Shown here one piece after another: positions 44,360-52,214 of a stretch of DNA of 64,000 nucleotides; position 1 is the first letter of the stretch, and every line of letters starts with the position of its first letter. Origin of the DNA: Ktedonospora formicarum (GTDB taxonomy: Bacteria; Chloroflexota; Ktedonobacteria; Ktedonobacterales; Ktedonobacteraceae); assembly GCF_016587355.1 (NCBI RefSeq), contig NZ_BNJF01000008.1:248001-312000 (forward strand), read 5' to 3'. The notes under the pieces are model-generated. The model had not been told where the DNA came from, did no database searches, and saw nothing but the letters and a program-made list of their open reading frames with translations. Made by a program: the position numbers and the translations under genes.

Positions 44360-45007
44360 ATGCAAGGAACCACTGAGTCAGCCTGGTATGCACTCCATGA
44401 ACCGCTGCATCACTTTATCCGTCAACGCGTCGCCACCGAGGAGCAAGCCGAGGACTTGCTCCAGGAGGTCTTTCTCAAGATTCACACCCAGATAGAGACC
44501 CTCCGCGAGCACAAAAAGCTGGAAAGTTGGATCTATCAGATTGCCCGTCACCTCATTATTGATCAATATCGGCAGAAACGACAGGAGATTCCTTTAGAGG
44601 ACGCAGAGCCCTTGCTTCCTCTTGAGGATATCCCAGAAGAGGATATCCTTGCGGAACTCGCTCCTTCGGTGGCAGCCATGATCAACTGTTTGCCATCCCC
44701 TTATCGGGAGGCACTCTTCCTTACCGAGTATCAAGGCATGTCGCAAAAGGACCTGGCTGAGCGTCTGGGGATGTCTTTTTCGGGGGCAAAGTCACGGGTG
44801 CAACGTGCGCGTGAGAAGCTCAAGCAACTGTTACTGGACTGCTGCCATTTCGAGTTTGATCGTCTCGGTCGAGTCATCGATTACTACCCTCATTGTGCTT
44901 GTTGTCAAGGAGGTACAGATGGGTGCTGTGCTTCGGGTCAAACAGCTTGTGATACTCACGGGTTGCGCAACGAGGTTGTCTCACCAGGTAGTGGAAGTTG
45001 TAACTGA
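44360..45007 (+). CDS. sigZ: SigZ-like ECF sigma factor with cysteine-rich tail
   Basis: A 215-residue extracytoplasmic-function sigma factor. Region 2: EDLLQEVFLKIHTQIETL and LESWIYQIARHLIIDQYRQKR (residues 31-74). Region 4: LPSPYREALFLTEYQGMSQK and ERLGMSFSGAKSRVQRAREKL (111-154). Beyond residue 160 there is a tail not found in ordinary ECF factors with nine cysteines (161, 162, 179, 181, 182, 189, 190, 197, 214), including HCACC and GCC. SigZ-type factors do have a Cys-containing end; here it is extended. Direct sensing of As(III), Zn or oxidants by this tail is a reasonable inference. Start ATG 44360 follows GAGGAGAG. Confidence 0.82.
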   Translation: MQGTTESAWYALHEPLHHFIRQRVATEEQAEDLLQEVFLKIHTQIETLREHKKLESWIYQIARHLIIDQYRQKRQEIPLEDAEPLLPLEDIPEEDILAELAPSVAAMINCLPSPYREALFLTEYQGMSQKDLAERLGMSFSGAKSRVQRAREKLKQLLLDCCHFEFDRLGRVIDYYPHCACCQGGTDGCCASGQTACDTHGLRNEVVSPGSGSCN

Positions 45008-45262
45008 CGCGCATCCGCGAGAAATGTGTCTCCTAAGAAACCTTGGTTGGAGGTCAGTGAGGGAAGAAGGAAAACGTCACGTGTGAAGTGTGCCCATTTC
45101 CACATTCGTTTGCCAGGTTTAGATCCTGGCTGGTCAGAGACGAAACACGCGAGAAGACAGATGCCCCAAAAATGTTACGACTGGTGCCATAGGGACGTGA
45201 TGCATCATAGCTGGGGTGAACTGGAAGTGTGACAAGCACACAGAGAAGAAAGGAGCAAGGCT

Positions 45263-45553
45263 ATGCCCACCTACATCGTCCTCACCAAATGGACGGATCA
45301 AGGAGCGAAGAACGCCAAGGACGCCGTCCAGCGTATGCACCAATTCCGTTCCGATTTGGAGCGTCGTGGATGCAAGTTACGCAGCTGCCACTGGACCCAG
45401 GGGCAGTATGATTCCATCACGATCGTTGAAACACCAGATGAGCAGACGGGGATGGCAGCTTTACTCGCCCTCGGGAGCCTTGGCAACGTTCACACCGAGA
45501 CCCTTCGTGCGTATAACGAGACTGAAATGGAGGCCATTTTTCAGAAGATGTGA
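45263..45553 (+). CDS. GYD-domain protein
   Basis: A 96-residue protein of the GYD family (PF08734 type): starts PTYIVLTKWTDQGAKNAKDA and has KLRSCHWTQGQYDSITIVETPDEQ, the segment where GxYD gives the family its name, then ALLALGSLGNVHTETLRAYN. These are small ferredoxin-like alpha/beta proteins of unknown function, often near oxidoreductases. Start ATG 45263 follows AAAGGAGC. It stands alone: 255 bases after the sigma gene, with a small stem GCCAGG/CCTGGC at 45113-45131 between, and 335 bases before the end of the opposing TetR gene. Confidence 0.85.
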   Translation: MPTYIVLTKWTDQGAKNAKDAVQRMHQFRSDLERRGCKLRSCHWTQGQYDSITIVETPDEQTGMAALLALGSLGNVHTETLRAYNETEMEAIFQKM

Positions 45554-45888
45554 GGCATGACCACGCTTCCAGTTTCTCCCTCATATGCTCCTCAGCAGCT
45601 TGACATATGCCCGAAATGCGCGTCTCACAGGAAGGCAAATAACCCCTTGAGATGGCCAAAAAAGCCTTGTCAGAAAAAGATGGCAAATACACCATGCGTA
45701 TCGAGTGCCAGACAGGCGGGAGCTGGTAAATGACCCGAAAACGTATCTGTCCACAGGTTGCGTAACGAGATGCACATTCGCTTGAAACTGAACAAGTGGA
45801 AGCGTTCTGTCAGGGTTTCCTGCACATATCGCACGGCTACTCTCGCCTCTGGGCATGCATCTTTCGGAAGTCGAGATGGAAAAGCCGC
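45554..45888. other. Gap without gene
   Basis: No supported gene on either strand and no clear hairpin with a T-run. It separates the convergent GYD and TetR genes. Confidence 0.4.
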
Positions 45889-46527
45889 TCAATCAGGACA
45901 ATTGGTGTGATGGGCCGCGAGGAAAAAGGTGACACAGGCATCAATATGCTGCTCAATCTCTTCATTCGTCGGAGCGGGTCCTGCTCCCAGACGTGCTCGC
46001 TCGATGATCTGTCCTTGCAGTAAAGTTAAAAAAGTCTGTGCTGAGAGGCGAGGATCGGGAATGTGTAAGCTCCCCTGGCGATCCAGTTCCTGAAAGTACG
46101 CGCTCAATCGTTCAAGTGCCTTTTCAACGCTCAGGTGATAATACATCCGCCCCACTTCTGGGAAGTGTTCCATGGCACCGAGAATGACTTGATACAGAGC
46201 GATCTCCTCTGGATTGAGGGCGTAGGCGAGCCGCAACTGGCCCAATCGACGGAGCACCTCGGCAGGGTTCCCCTGCCAGAACATTTCCCTCCCCTCCTTC
46301 GCTTTTTGGTTACAGAGATGCTGGATCACCGCCTGAAAGAGGACATCTTTCCCACGAAAATGACGATAGAGGGTCATAATGGAAACACCAGCGTGGGCAG
46401 CAACCATTTCCATCGTCGTATTGGCATATCCATGTCGCAGGAACAGTTCTTTCGCCGCCACTTTAATGGCTTCCTGTTTGCGCTCCAGCAAACGAGCTTT
46501 CGGATGATCTTCAGACCATGTTCGCAT
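45889..46527 (-). CDS. TetR-family transcriptional regulator
   Basis: A 212-residue TetR regulator. The N-terminal helix-turn-helix reads AIKVAAKELFLRHGYANTTM, VAAHAGVSIMTLYRHFRGKD (about residues 20-60). The C-terminal ligand domain (LSVEKALERLSAYFQELDRQ, AQTFLTLLQGQIIERARLG) resembles the AefR/TetR_C type. It is divergent from an LLM-type flavin oxidoreductase gene, and two copies of a 15-base motif lie between the two starts, so it probably represses both. The start ATG 46527 has no strong site. Ligand unknown. Confidence 0.87.
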   Translation of the reverse strand: MRTWSEDHPKARLLERKQEAIKVAAKELFLRHGYANTTMEMVAAHAGVSIMTLYRHFRGKDVLFQAVIQHLCNQKAKEGREMFWQGNPAEVLRRLGQLRLAYALNPEEIALYQVILGAMEHFPEVGRMYYHLSVEKALERLSAYFQELDRQGSLHIPDPRLSAQTFLTLLQGQIIERARLGAGPAPTNEEIEQHIDACVTFFLAAHHTNCPD

Positions 46528-46584
46528 ACAAATCCTGCCTTCTTCATCAAACGACGCACGTCTCTTCTGCTTCTGAAGGAACAG

Positions 46585-46667
46585 ATGATACGAGAGATTC
46601 TATTCTAGCACATTTCCACATCCTTGACCTCATCATCCCAAAATGATACGATAGATTATCATATCGT
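46585..46667. promoter_or_regulatory. Probable TetR operator pair
   Basis: ATGATACGAGAGATT (46585-46599) and ATGATACGATAGATT (46643-46657) differ at one base. The second continues into TATCATATCGT, forming an imperfect palindrome with arms ACGATA (46648-46653) and TATCGT (46662-46667). They lie in the divergent region between the TetR gene and the LLM oxidoreductase. Confidence 0.6.
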
Positions 46668-46720
46668 TTGAGAAAGAGCTGGAAGTCGTCCTTCCAGTAA
46701 GAGAGAAATGGTAGTTGTTC

Positions 46721-47677
46721 ATGTCGATCAAATTTAGTGTGATCCTCCCCAATGGTGCGACCAATGAACTGGCGGGAATCACCGATCCGGTGGAAGCCTA
46801 TGAGACCTTGACGCACGTTGCTCAGACCGCCGAGGAAGTGGGTTTCGACACGCTCTGGATCTCCGATGTCCTCTGGCCTGGTGACTTCACAGGCTTGGAT
46901 ACATCGCAAGAGTTTCTCTTTGAGTGCTGGACTACCACGGCAGCACTTGCACGCGACACGAGCCATGTGCGCATCGGCCAGATTGTCACGTCCAACATTT
47001 TTCGCCACCCCGCACTGCTGGCGAAAATGGCCAGTACGGTTGATGTCATGAGTCATGGCCGACTCACCCTGGGGATTGGTTCAGGTTCTCCTGCTCTTGC
47101 TGATCAGGCTCGCGCATATGGCTACGACTACCCTGATGTTCCGGAACGATCACGTCAATTGCGCGAAGCAGTTCAAATTCTCCTCGCGATGTGGACACAG
47201 GAAGAAGCCACGTTTGAAGGAACGTCGTACTCGGTACGGGGCGCGATCAACCAGCCCAAGGGAATCCAACAGCCCCATATTCCCTTGCTGATCGCTGGCA
47301 ATGGAGAGCAAGTCACGCTCAAGCTCGTGGCGCAGTATGGCAATGCCTGTAATATTCACGGCGATCCAGCCACACTGAAGAACAAGTTCACGGTACTCAA
47401 AGAGCATTGCGAACGACTTCACCGCGACTACCAAAGCATTCATCGCACCTCAGGATCGTACTGCATCATTGGAGATACGGATGAGCAGGCCCAAGCGAAG
47501 GTTCCTGAGAGGGTGAGAGCCCTCTTCGGCAATGCGGCGCTGATTGGCAGTCCCGAAACCATCCGCGAACGGATCGCCGCGTATGAGGATGCGGGCGTCC
47601 AGGAATTGCTGCTCAGGTTCCCTGGAACTGGACAACAGGATGCAATCCGGCGCTTCGCACAGGAATTCATCGCCTAG
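46721..47677 (+). CDS. LLM-class (F420-dependent type) flavin oxidoreductase
   Basis: A 318-residue luciferase-like TIM-barrel oxidoreductase: IKFSVILPNGATNEL at the start, EEVGFDTLWISDVLWPGDF, RIGQIVTSNIFRHPALLAKM and the signature MSHGRLTLGIGSGSPALADQARAYG. Such enzymes use FMNH2 or coenzyme F420; the FRHPALLAKMASTVD style is that of F420-dependent members. ATG 46721 is chosen; the open frame begins two codons earlier at a TTG. It is divergent from TetR with shared operators, so it is probably induced by a xenobiotic or metabolite. Substrate unknown. Confidence 0.87.
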   Translation: MSIKFSVILPNGATNELAGITDPVEAYETLTHVAQTAEEVGFDTLWISDVLWPGDFTGLDTSQEFLFECWTTTAALARDTSHVRIGQIVTSNIFRHPALLAKMASTVDVMSHGRLTLGIGSGSPALADQARAYGYDYPDVPERSRQLREAVQILLAMWTQEEATFEGTSYSVRGAINQPKGIQQPHIPLLIAGNGEQVTLKLVAQYGNACNIHGDPATLKNKFTVLKEHCERLHRDYQSIHRTSGSYCIIGDTDEQAQAKVPERVRALFGNAALIGSPETIRERIAAYEDAGVQELLLRFPGTGQQDAIRRFAQEFIA

Positions 47678-47693
47678 CTTGTCAGACACACGC

Positions 47694-47727
47694 GAGTGCT
47701 CCTTGTCTGCATAGGCAAGGAGCACTC
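47694..47727 (+). terminator. Strong hairpin after the LLM gene
   Basis: Arms GAGTGCTCCTTG (47694-47705) and CAAGGAGCACTC (47716-47727) are perfectly complementary with a 10-base loop, 17 bases after the stop. Only a weak T-rich tail (TGGTTTCC) follows. Confidence 0.6.
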
Positions 47728-47837
47728 TGGTTTCCGGGAAGATAGGAGACGATGTCATCAAACGCACAGTCATGGCAAACGGAGCTTGGTTCCCACCACA
47801 CAACGACCACTGTCGTAGCCCAAGGAGCTTCACTCAC

Positions 47838-48758
47838 ATGAATGGTGACCATGTTGACACATTGCGACAATTTCGATATGACGTCTACGAGTGTTTTCAG
47901 CGATCATAGGATGCCCTGTTCAACACGGTAAATGCTCTGATGACAGAAACACAGGCCAAATCATTCCCTGAAGTATCGCAATCGCTGTGGTTTGAGCGCA
48001 AATGGCCAAGTTTGTATGAAGCGTTCGAAGATGGACGCATCGATGAAAAGCGTTTGCAAGAAACCTTTGCTCACTACCTGCCCAAAGCAGATCCAGGGAA
48101 ATGGCTCTGGATCGGGATCGATGCCAGTAAAATTGCGCGTCCTGATGCCGTGACTTCGGAAGATAGAACGACACAACACGTGCATAGCCTGCCAGAATGC
48201 AAGAAACCGATCACATTTGGCTGGCAATTTTCGACGGCGGTGGTCTTGGCAGATCCAGCCAGTAGCTGGACCTACATTCAGGATCAACAACGGGTGGCAT
48301 CGCAGACTACAGCCATCGAGGTAGCTGCTCCTCAGCTCAGACGCTTGGCTCCCCATCTGCCCAAGAATGCTATTGTGGTGCTGGGTCGCGGCTATGATGC
48401 GAACTGGTTGTGGTGCCGTTGTAGCGCTTTGGACATTGGAGCGTTGGGTCGTCTCAAAAGCAATCGCTGTTTGTATCGACCAGCTCCCGCCCCAACGGGC
48501 AAGAAAGGCAGCCCCCCCAAAGATGATGCCAAACTGCAACCCAAAGATCCCACCACGCATGGCGAGCCAGATGGCACATGGAAAGGCACCAATGCGAAAG
48601 GTCGTCCAGTGGAAGTCACCAGTTGGAAGCACATGCATATCAAACAAGCTCGCTGGTTGGAGGTGACCATCTCGCGGGTAGGGAATTGCGCCCTACATCA
48701 AAACAATAGCTTGCAGGTCGCACTCGGAGAACGGATTGCAGATGCATATCTCACATAG
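47838..48758 (+). pseudogene. NF041680-type DDE transposase, 3'-truncated, with TAG
   Basis: The reading frame really begins at ATG 47838 (NGDHVDTLRQFRYDVYECFQRS), is broken by TAG at 47907-47909, and continues DALFNTVNALMTETQAKS, the known start of this transposase family. The core has KWLWIGIDASKIARPDA (first Asp), VVLGRGYDANWLW and GALGRLKSNRCLYRPAP, then KHMHIKQARWLEVTISRV. Family members continue for about 150 more residues; here the frame ends at 48758 in unrelated sequence that overlaps the HdeD gene's end. Nonsense codon plus missing 3' end mean it is dead. Confidence 0.78.
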
Positions 48759-49335
48759 GATGAGCTCCCGGCGGTTGGACAGGAGTGCGTTGAGGACGTG
48801 AACCAAAAGCGCGAAAAGAAGCAATGCCCCCTCCAATCACCGCAATAATGCCTACAAGCATTGATAGGGCAAAGACACCAAAAAGTGGACTGAGCAGCAA
48901 AATTATTCCAAAGTTGATATTCAGAATGCCAAGAATGCCAAGACTGGAATCCTTACCATTGGCTGCATGAATGATTTGAGCCACGCCCAATATGAGTGCG
49001 TCTATTGCCAGAAAGATGACCAGCACTTTAGGCACAAAGATGGCGCTCCATAACGGATTTCGTAAGATGACCAAACCTGCGGCAATACCTGCAATACCGG
49101 TAATAAGCTTCCATCCCCACAACCTCCTATCCATGCAGAGATTGACGAATGCAAGGACACCAGTCACCATCCAATACACCCCTAAGAGCTGGACGAGCAC
49201 GAGGAGCGTCATTCCTGGCGAGAAAAGAAGTAACAGCCCCATAATCATCGCTGCAATTCCTGCAATTATGACCAACCGCCGGGGAATACTGGCAGATGTT
49301 GTCGTTTCCGTCATCGATGCAAGTGGTGGACGCAT
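48751..49335 (-). CDS. HdeD-family membrane protein
   Basis: A 194-residue protein with six membrane helices in the HdeD pattern of paired short helices: LVIIAGIAAMIMGLLLLFSP, LLGVYWMVTGVLAFVNL, GWKLITGIAGIAAGLVIL, NPLWSAIFVPKVLVIFLAI, GILNINFGIILLLSPLFG. HdeD-like proteins (DUF308) are linked to acid or envelope stress in enterics; their biochemical role is unknown. The C-terminus is a polar Pro/Arg tail. ATG 49335 is chosen, as GAGGAG lies 8 bases upstream; the open frame extends 30 codons earlier. Its stop overlaps the decayed transposase end by 8 bases. Confidence 0.85.
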   Translation of the reverse strand: MRPPLASMTETTTSASIPRRLVIIAGIAAMIMGLLLLFSPGMTLLVLVQLLGVYWMVTGVLAFVNLCMDRRLWGWKLITGIAGIAAGLVILRNPLWSAIFVPKVLVIFLAIDALILGVAQIIHAANGKDSSLGILGILNINFGIILLLSPLFGVFALSMLVGIIAVIGGGIASFRAFGSRPQRTPVQPPGAHPM

Positions 49336-49785
49336 GTGCATCTCCTCATTGGTCGTGGGAAAATGATCATTGAGATACAGAGTAATAGGGCTGCTCCAGG
49401 TGGCTTCGATGGGTTTCAAGGTCAACTTCTTCCGTCTGAGAACCTGATGTTTTCATTCAACATCTGCAGGAGTGCTTTGATAAGTGCAGTACTTATGGGG
49501 CCATAAGCTATATCTCTTTCAATAGATACACAAGGACATCAATGTATGGCGGCACGCGAAATGTGCCTTAACAGTTACCAGAGATCAACGGAGCAGAACC
49601 GCTCTCTAAGGAGAGGATACAGAGGCACCAAAACTCAGCGGCTTTTCCTGTGTGACAATTTCTTTGCGCGCAGTTCTCCTACAGGACGTGTATGAGTGCG
49701 GTTTGCCGAATATGAAACATCCGGGAAATTGGAGATTCTGTGCGGACCAGGGTCTTCTTTAGTAAACAGAAATGGCGTGCTAGAA

Positions 49786-49840
49786 ATGAGCATACAAGAC
49801 CTACTATCGCCCAGTATTCGTAGAGGTCTTGTATGCTCAT
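49786..49840. repeat. 17-bp perfect inverted repeat
   Basis: ATGAGCATACAAGACCT (49786-49802) and its exact complement (49824-49840) flank a 21-base spacer. It lies in the 930-base gap between HdeD and the GH15 gene, close to the dispersed repeat. No T-run follows. Bases 49336-49785 hold nothing recognisable. Confidence 0.65.
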
Positions 49841-49919
49841 TGGTTTGAGGGAAAAGGGCGATCCGAGAGAAAGCTCTATCGGGAGCAACATCGCAGGTGA
49901 GGAGAAATCCTTCTCTTTA

Positions 49920-50152
49920 CCGTTATCCGAAACTGACCCACATAGGGACAAGCCATATCTCGCGTTCGGTTCCTGCTTCAACGAACAACGTGCCTGAAGA
50001 GACCAGGTCGTACAGGATCTCCACAGGCGTGCATTCCGGTGTCACTCACCGTACGAGGGGCAATTACAGCAGAAACGAGGGACGAACGCAAGAGCAACAG
50101 ATGTCAGCGGAAAGAACTATGTGTCTCCTCTTCAAGAAACTTGTTTTACACC
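49920..50152. repeat. Dispersed 235-bp repeat, copy 2
   Basis: Homologous to 14284-14518 along its whole length with scattered substitutions and one small block of change in the middle. It ends about 115 bases before the start of the GH15 gene, and any open frame through it belongs to the repeat and not to that gene. Confidence 0.8.
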
Positions 50153-50266
50153 CATGGGCTTCGCTTTCGTTGGCCGAACCTCTTTCAGCCAGACTTTTCA
50201 TCTCCCCTATACTGCAAGGAGACATGCCTTGTTGAACCCATCAGCGATTTGGAAAAGGACGTATCC

Positions 50267-52141
50267 ATGGTCAAAATCCAATCAAAACCAGTCGAACTCA
50301 CAAGGACAACGCGTTATCTTCCCATTGAAGATTATGGCATGATTGGAGACCTCACAACGGTGGCGCTGATAGGTAAAAACGGCTCCATCGATTGGTGCTG
50401 TCTGCCCGATATTGATTCGCCGAGCGTCTTTGGTAAGCTACTGGATGCTGGGAAGGGCGGGTCGTTTCGCCTGGCACCCGTCGAGCAGGCAGATGTCACC
50501 ACCAAACAGATCTACTTTCCAGAGACCAATATCCTGATTACGCGCTTTCTCATGCACGATGGGATTGGAGAAGTCACCGATTTCATGCCAATTAAACAGG
50601 AAGGCTCTCAACGTTACGAACACCATCTCGTACGTGCGGTCCATATGGTGCGCGGCTCGCTCACGTTCCAGGTCGCCTGCCGACCAGCCTTTAATTATGC
50701 GCGCGATTCACATATCCTTCAGCTTTCTGAGCATGGGGCTACCTTCCGCAGTCCTGAGTTGACACTAGCGCTTTCATCGTCGGTACCCTTGAACGATGAT
50801 GGACAGGGGGGAGCACAGACGACCTTTACGCTCTCGGAAGACCAATCCGCTTTCTTTTTTCTGGACAGTTCCCAGGACCAGGAGATGTGCCCTCATCCTG
50901 TTGGACAGGAGTTGTATAACGCGCAATTTGTCGAGACGCGCCGCTACTGGCGCCACTGGTTGAGCCAGTGTCGGTATCAAGGGCGTTGGCGCGAACATGT
51001 GCAACGTTCCGCACTAGCCCTGAAACTGCTTACTTATGCACCTACTGGAGCCATCGTGGCAGCACCGACGACCAGCCTGCCGGAAACTCTTGGAGGCGAG
51101 CGCAACTGGGACTATCGCTTTACCTGGTTTCGTGATGCCTCCTTCACCCTGGATAGCATGCTGGCGCTCGGTTTTGTGGAGGAGGCGGAAGCCTTTATCG
51201 GCTGGTTGAAGCGGTGCCTCAACGCCCTTGAGGAGGGTGGCGAACTCCAGCCCATCTATACGATTCGTGGTGATCCTGAGATGCCGGAGGTCCTGCTGGA
51301 TCATCTGGAGGGCTATCGACAGAGTCGTCCGGTGCGTATTGGCAATGGAGCCGCGACCCAGCGTCAACTGGACATCTATGGAGAGCTAATGGATGTCCTC
51401 TATGTCTACTCGCGGCATCGTGGCTTGACCTATGAGAGCTGGTTGCATCTGTGCCAGCAGCTCGATTGGTTGTCCCGGCACTGGCAGGAGGCAGACGAAG
51501 GCATCTGGGAGGTTCGTGGCGGGGCCCAGCACTTCCTGCACTCCCGCCTGATGTGTTGGGTTGCCTTTGACCGCGCGCAGCGTATTGCTCGCGAACGTGG
51601 CTTTCCGGCACCATTTGATGAGTGGCAGAAGACCAGCGCGCAGATCTATCGCGAGATTATGGAGCAAGGATGGGACGAGCAAAGCCAAAGCTTTGTGCAA
51701 TATTATGGCGGGAATGCGGTCGATGCAAGTGCTCTGTTGCTCGCGCTGACCGGTTTTATCGAGGTACGTGACCCGCGCATGTTGGCAACTATTGAGCGTA
51801 TCCAGAGGGATCTGACGCATATGCCTCATGTATATCGCTATGATGTTGAAACAGCAGCAAGCGATGGGTTAGCAGGCCATGAAGGGACCTTTAACATTTG
51901 TAGTTTCTGGCTGGTGGAAACCTTAGCAAGAGCGGGGAGGCTGGAAGAAGCACGACTTTCTTTAGAGCATATGCTAACGTATGCAAATCACGTCGGCCTG
52001 TATGCAGAAGAAATCGCATCGACAGGCGAGGCATTGGGGAATTTCCCACAGGCGTTTACTCACCTGGCCTTGATTCACGCTTGCTTGTGTGTGGACGAAG
52101 CACTCAGTAAGATGGCTCCCCATCTCTACCTGAGCCTGTAA
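50267..52141 (+). CDS. Glycoside hydrolase family 15 (glucoamylase/trehalase-like)
   Basis: A 624-residue GH15 protein. The N-terminal beta-sandwich starts YLPIEDYGMIGDLTTVALIG and SIDWCCLPDIDSPSVFGKLL, standard for bacterial GH15 enzymes. The (alpha/alpha)6 barrel begins TSLPETLGGERNWDYRFTWF with RDASFTLDSML, carries the acidic residues of the active site (WEVRGG-type EGIWEVRGGAQHF) and ends STGEALGNFPQAFTHLALI, which holds the catalytic base region. ATG 50267 follows AAAAGGAC; 76 more codons are open upstream but lie in a dispersed repeat. There is no signal peptide, so it acts inside the cell on trehalose, maltooligosaccharides or a similar glucoside. A dehydrogenase gene for the product follows at 52215. 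Confidence 0.9.
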   Translation: MVKIQSKPVELTRTTRYLPIEDYGMIGDLTTVALIGKNGSIDWCCLPDIDSPSVFGKLLDAGKGGSFRLAPVEQADVTTKQIYFPETNILITRFLMHDGIGEVTDFMPIKQEGSQRYEHHLVRAVHMVRGSLTFQVACRPAFNYARDSHILQLSEHGATFRSPELTLALSSSVPLNDDGQGGAQTTFTLSEDQSAFFFLDSSQDQEMCPHPVGQELYNAQFVETRRYWRHWLSQCRYQGRWREHVQRSALALKLLTYAPTGAIVAAPTTSLPETLGGERNWDYRFTWFRDASFTLDSMLALGFVEEAEAFIGWLKRCLNALEEGGELQPIYTIRGDPEMPEVLLDHLEGYRQSRPVRIGNGAATQRQLDIYGELMDVLYVYSRHRGLTYESWLHLCQQLDWLSRHWQEADEGIWEVRGGAQHFLHSRLMCWVAFDRAQRIARERGFPAPFDEWQKTSAQIYREIMEQGWDEQSQSFVQYYGGNAVDASALLLALTGFIEVRDPRMLATIERIQRDLTHMPHVYRYDVETAASDGLAGHEGTFNICSFWLVETLARAGRLEEARLSLEHMLTYANHVGLYAEEIASTGEALGNFPQAFTHLALIHACLCVDEALSKMAPHLYLSL

Positions 52142-52214
52142 AGCCGTCCAGTGATCAGTGCTCCCGTTTGCCTGCCAGCAGATATGCTTCCAGCGTTTGA
52201 GAAGGAAGAAAGAG

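Noticed and set aside
47961..48647. 228-codon minus-strand frame opposite the NF041680-type transposase
   Set aside because: It is a shadow of the transposase reading frame and shows no recognisable domain.
50039..50266. 76-codon N-terminal extension of the GH15 gene
   Set aside because: It lies in the dispersed repeat shared with 14284-14518 and has no family similarity; a good ribosome site precedes 50267.
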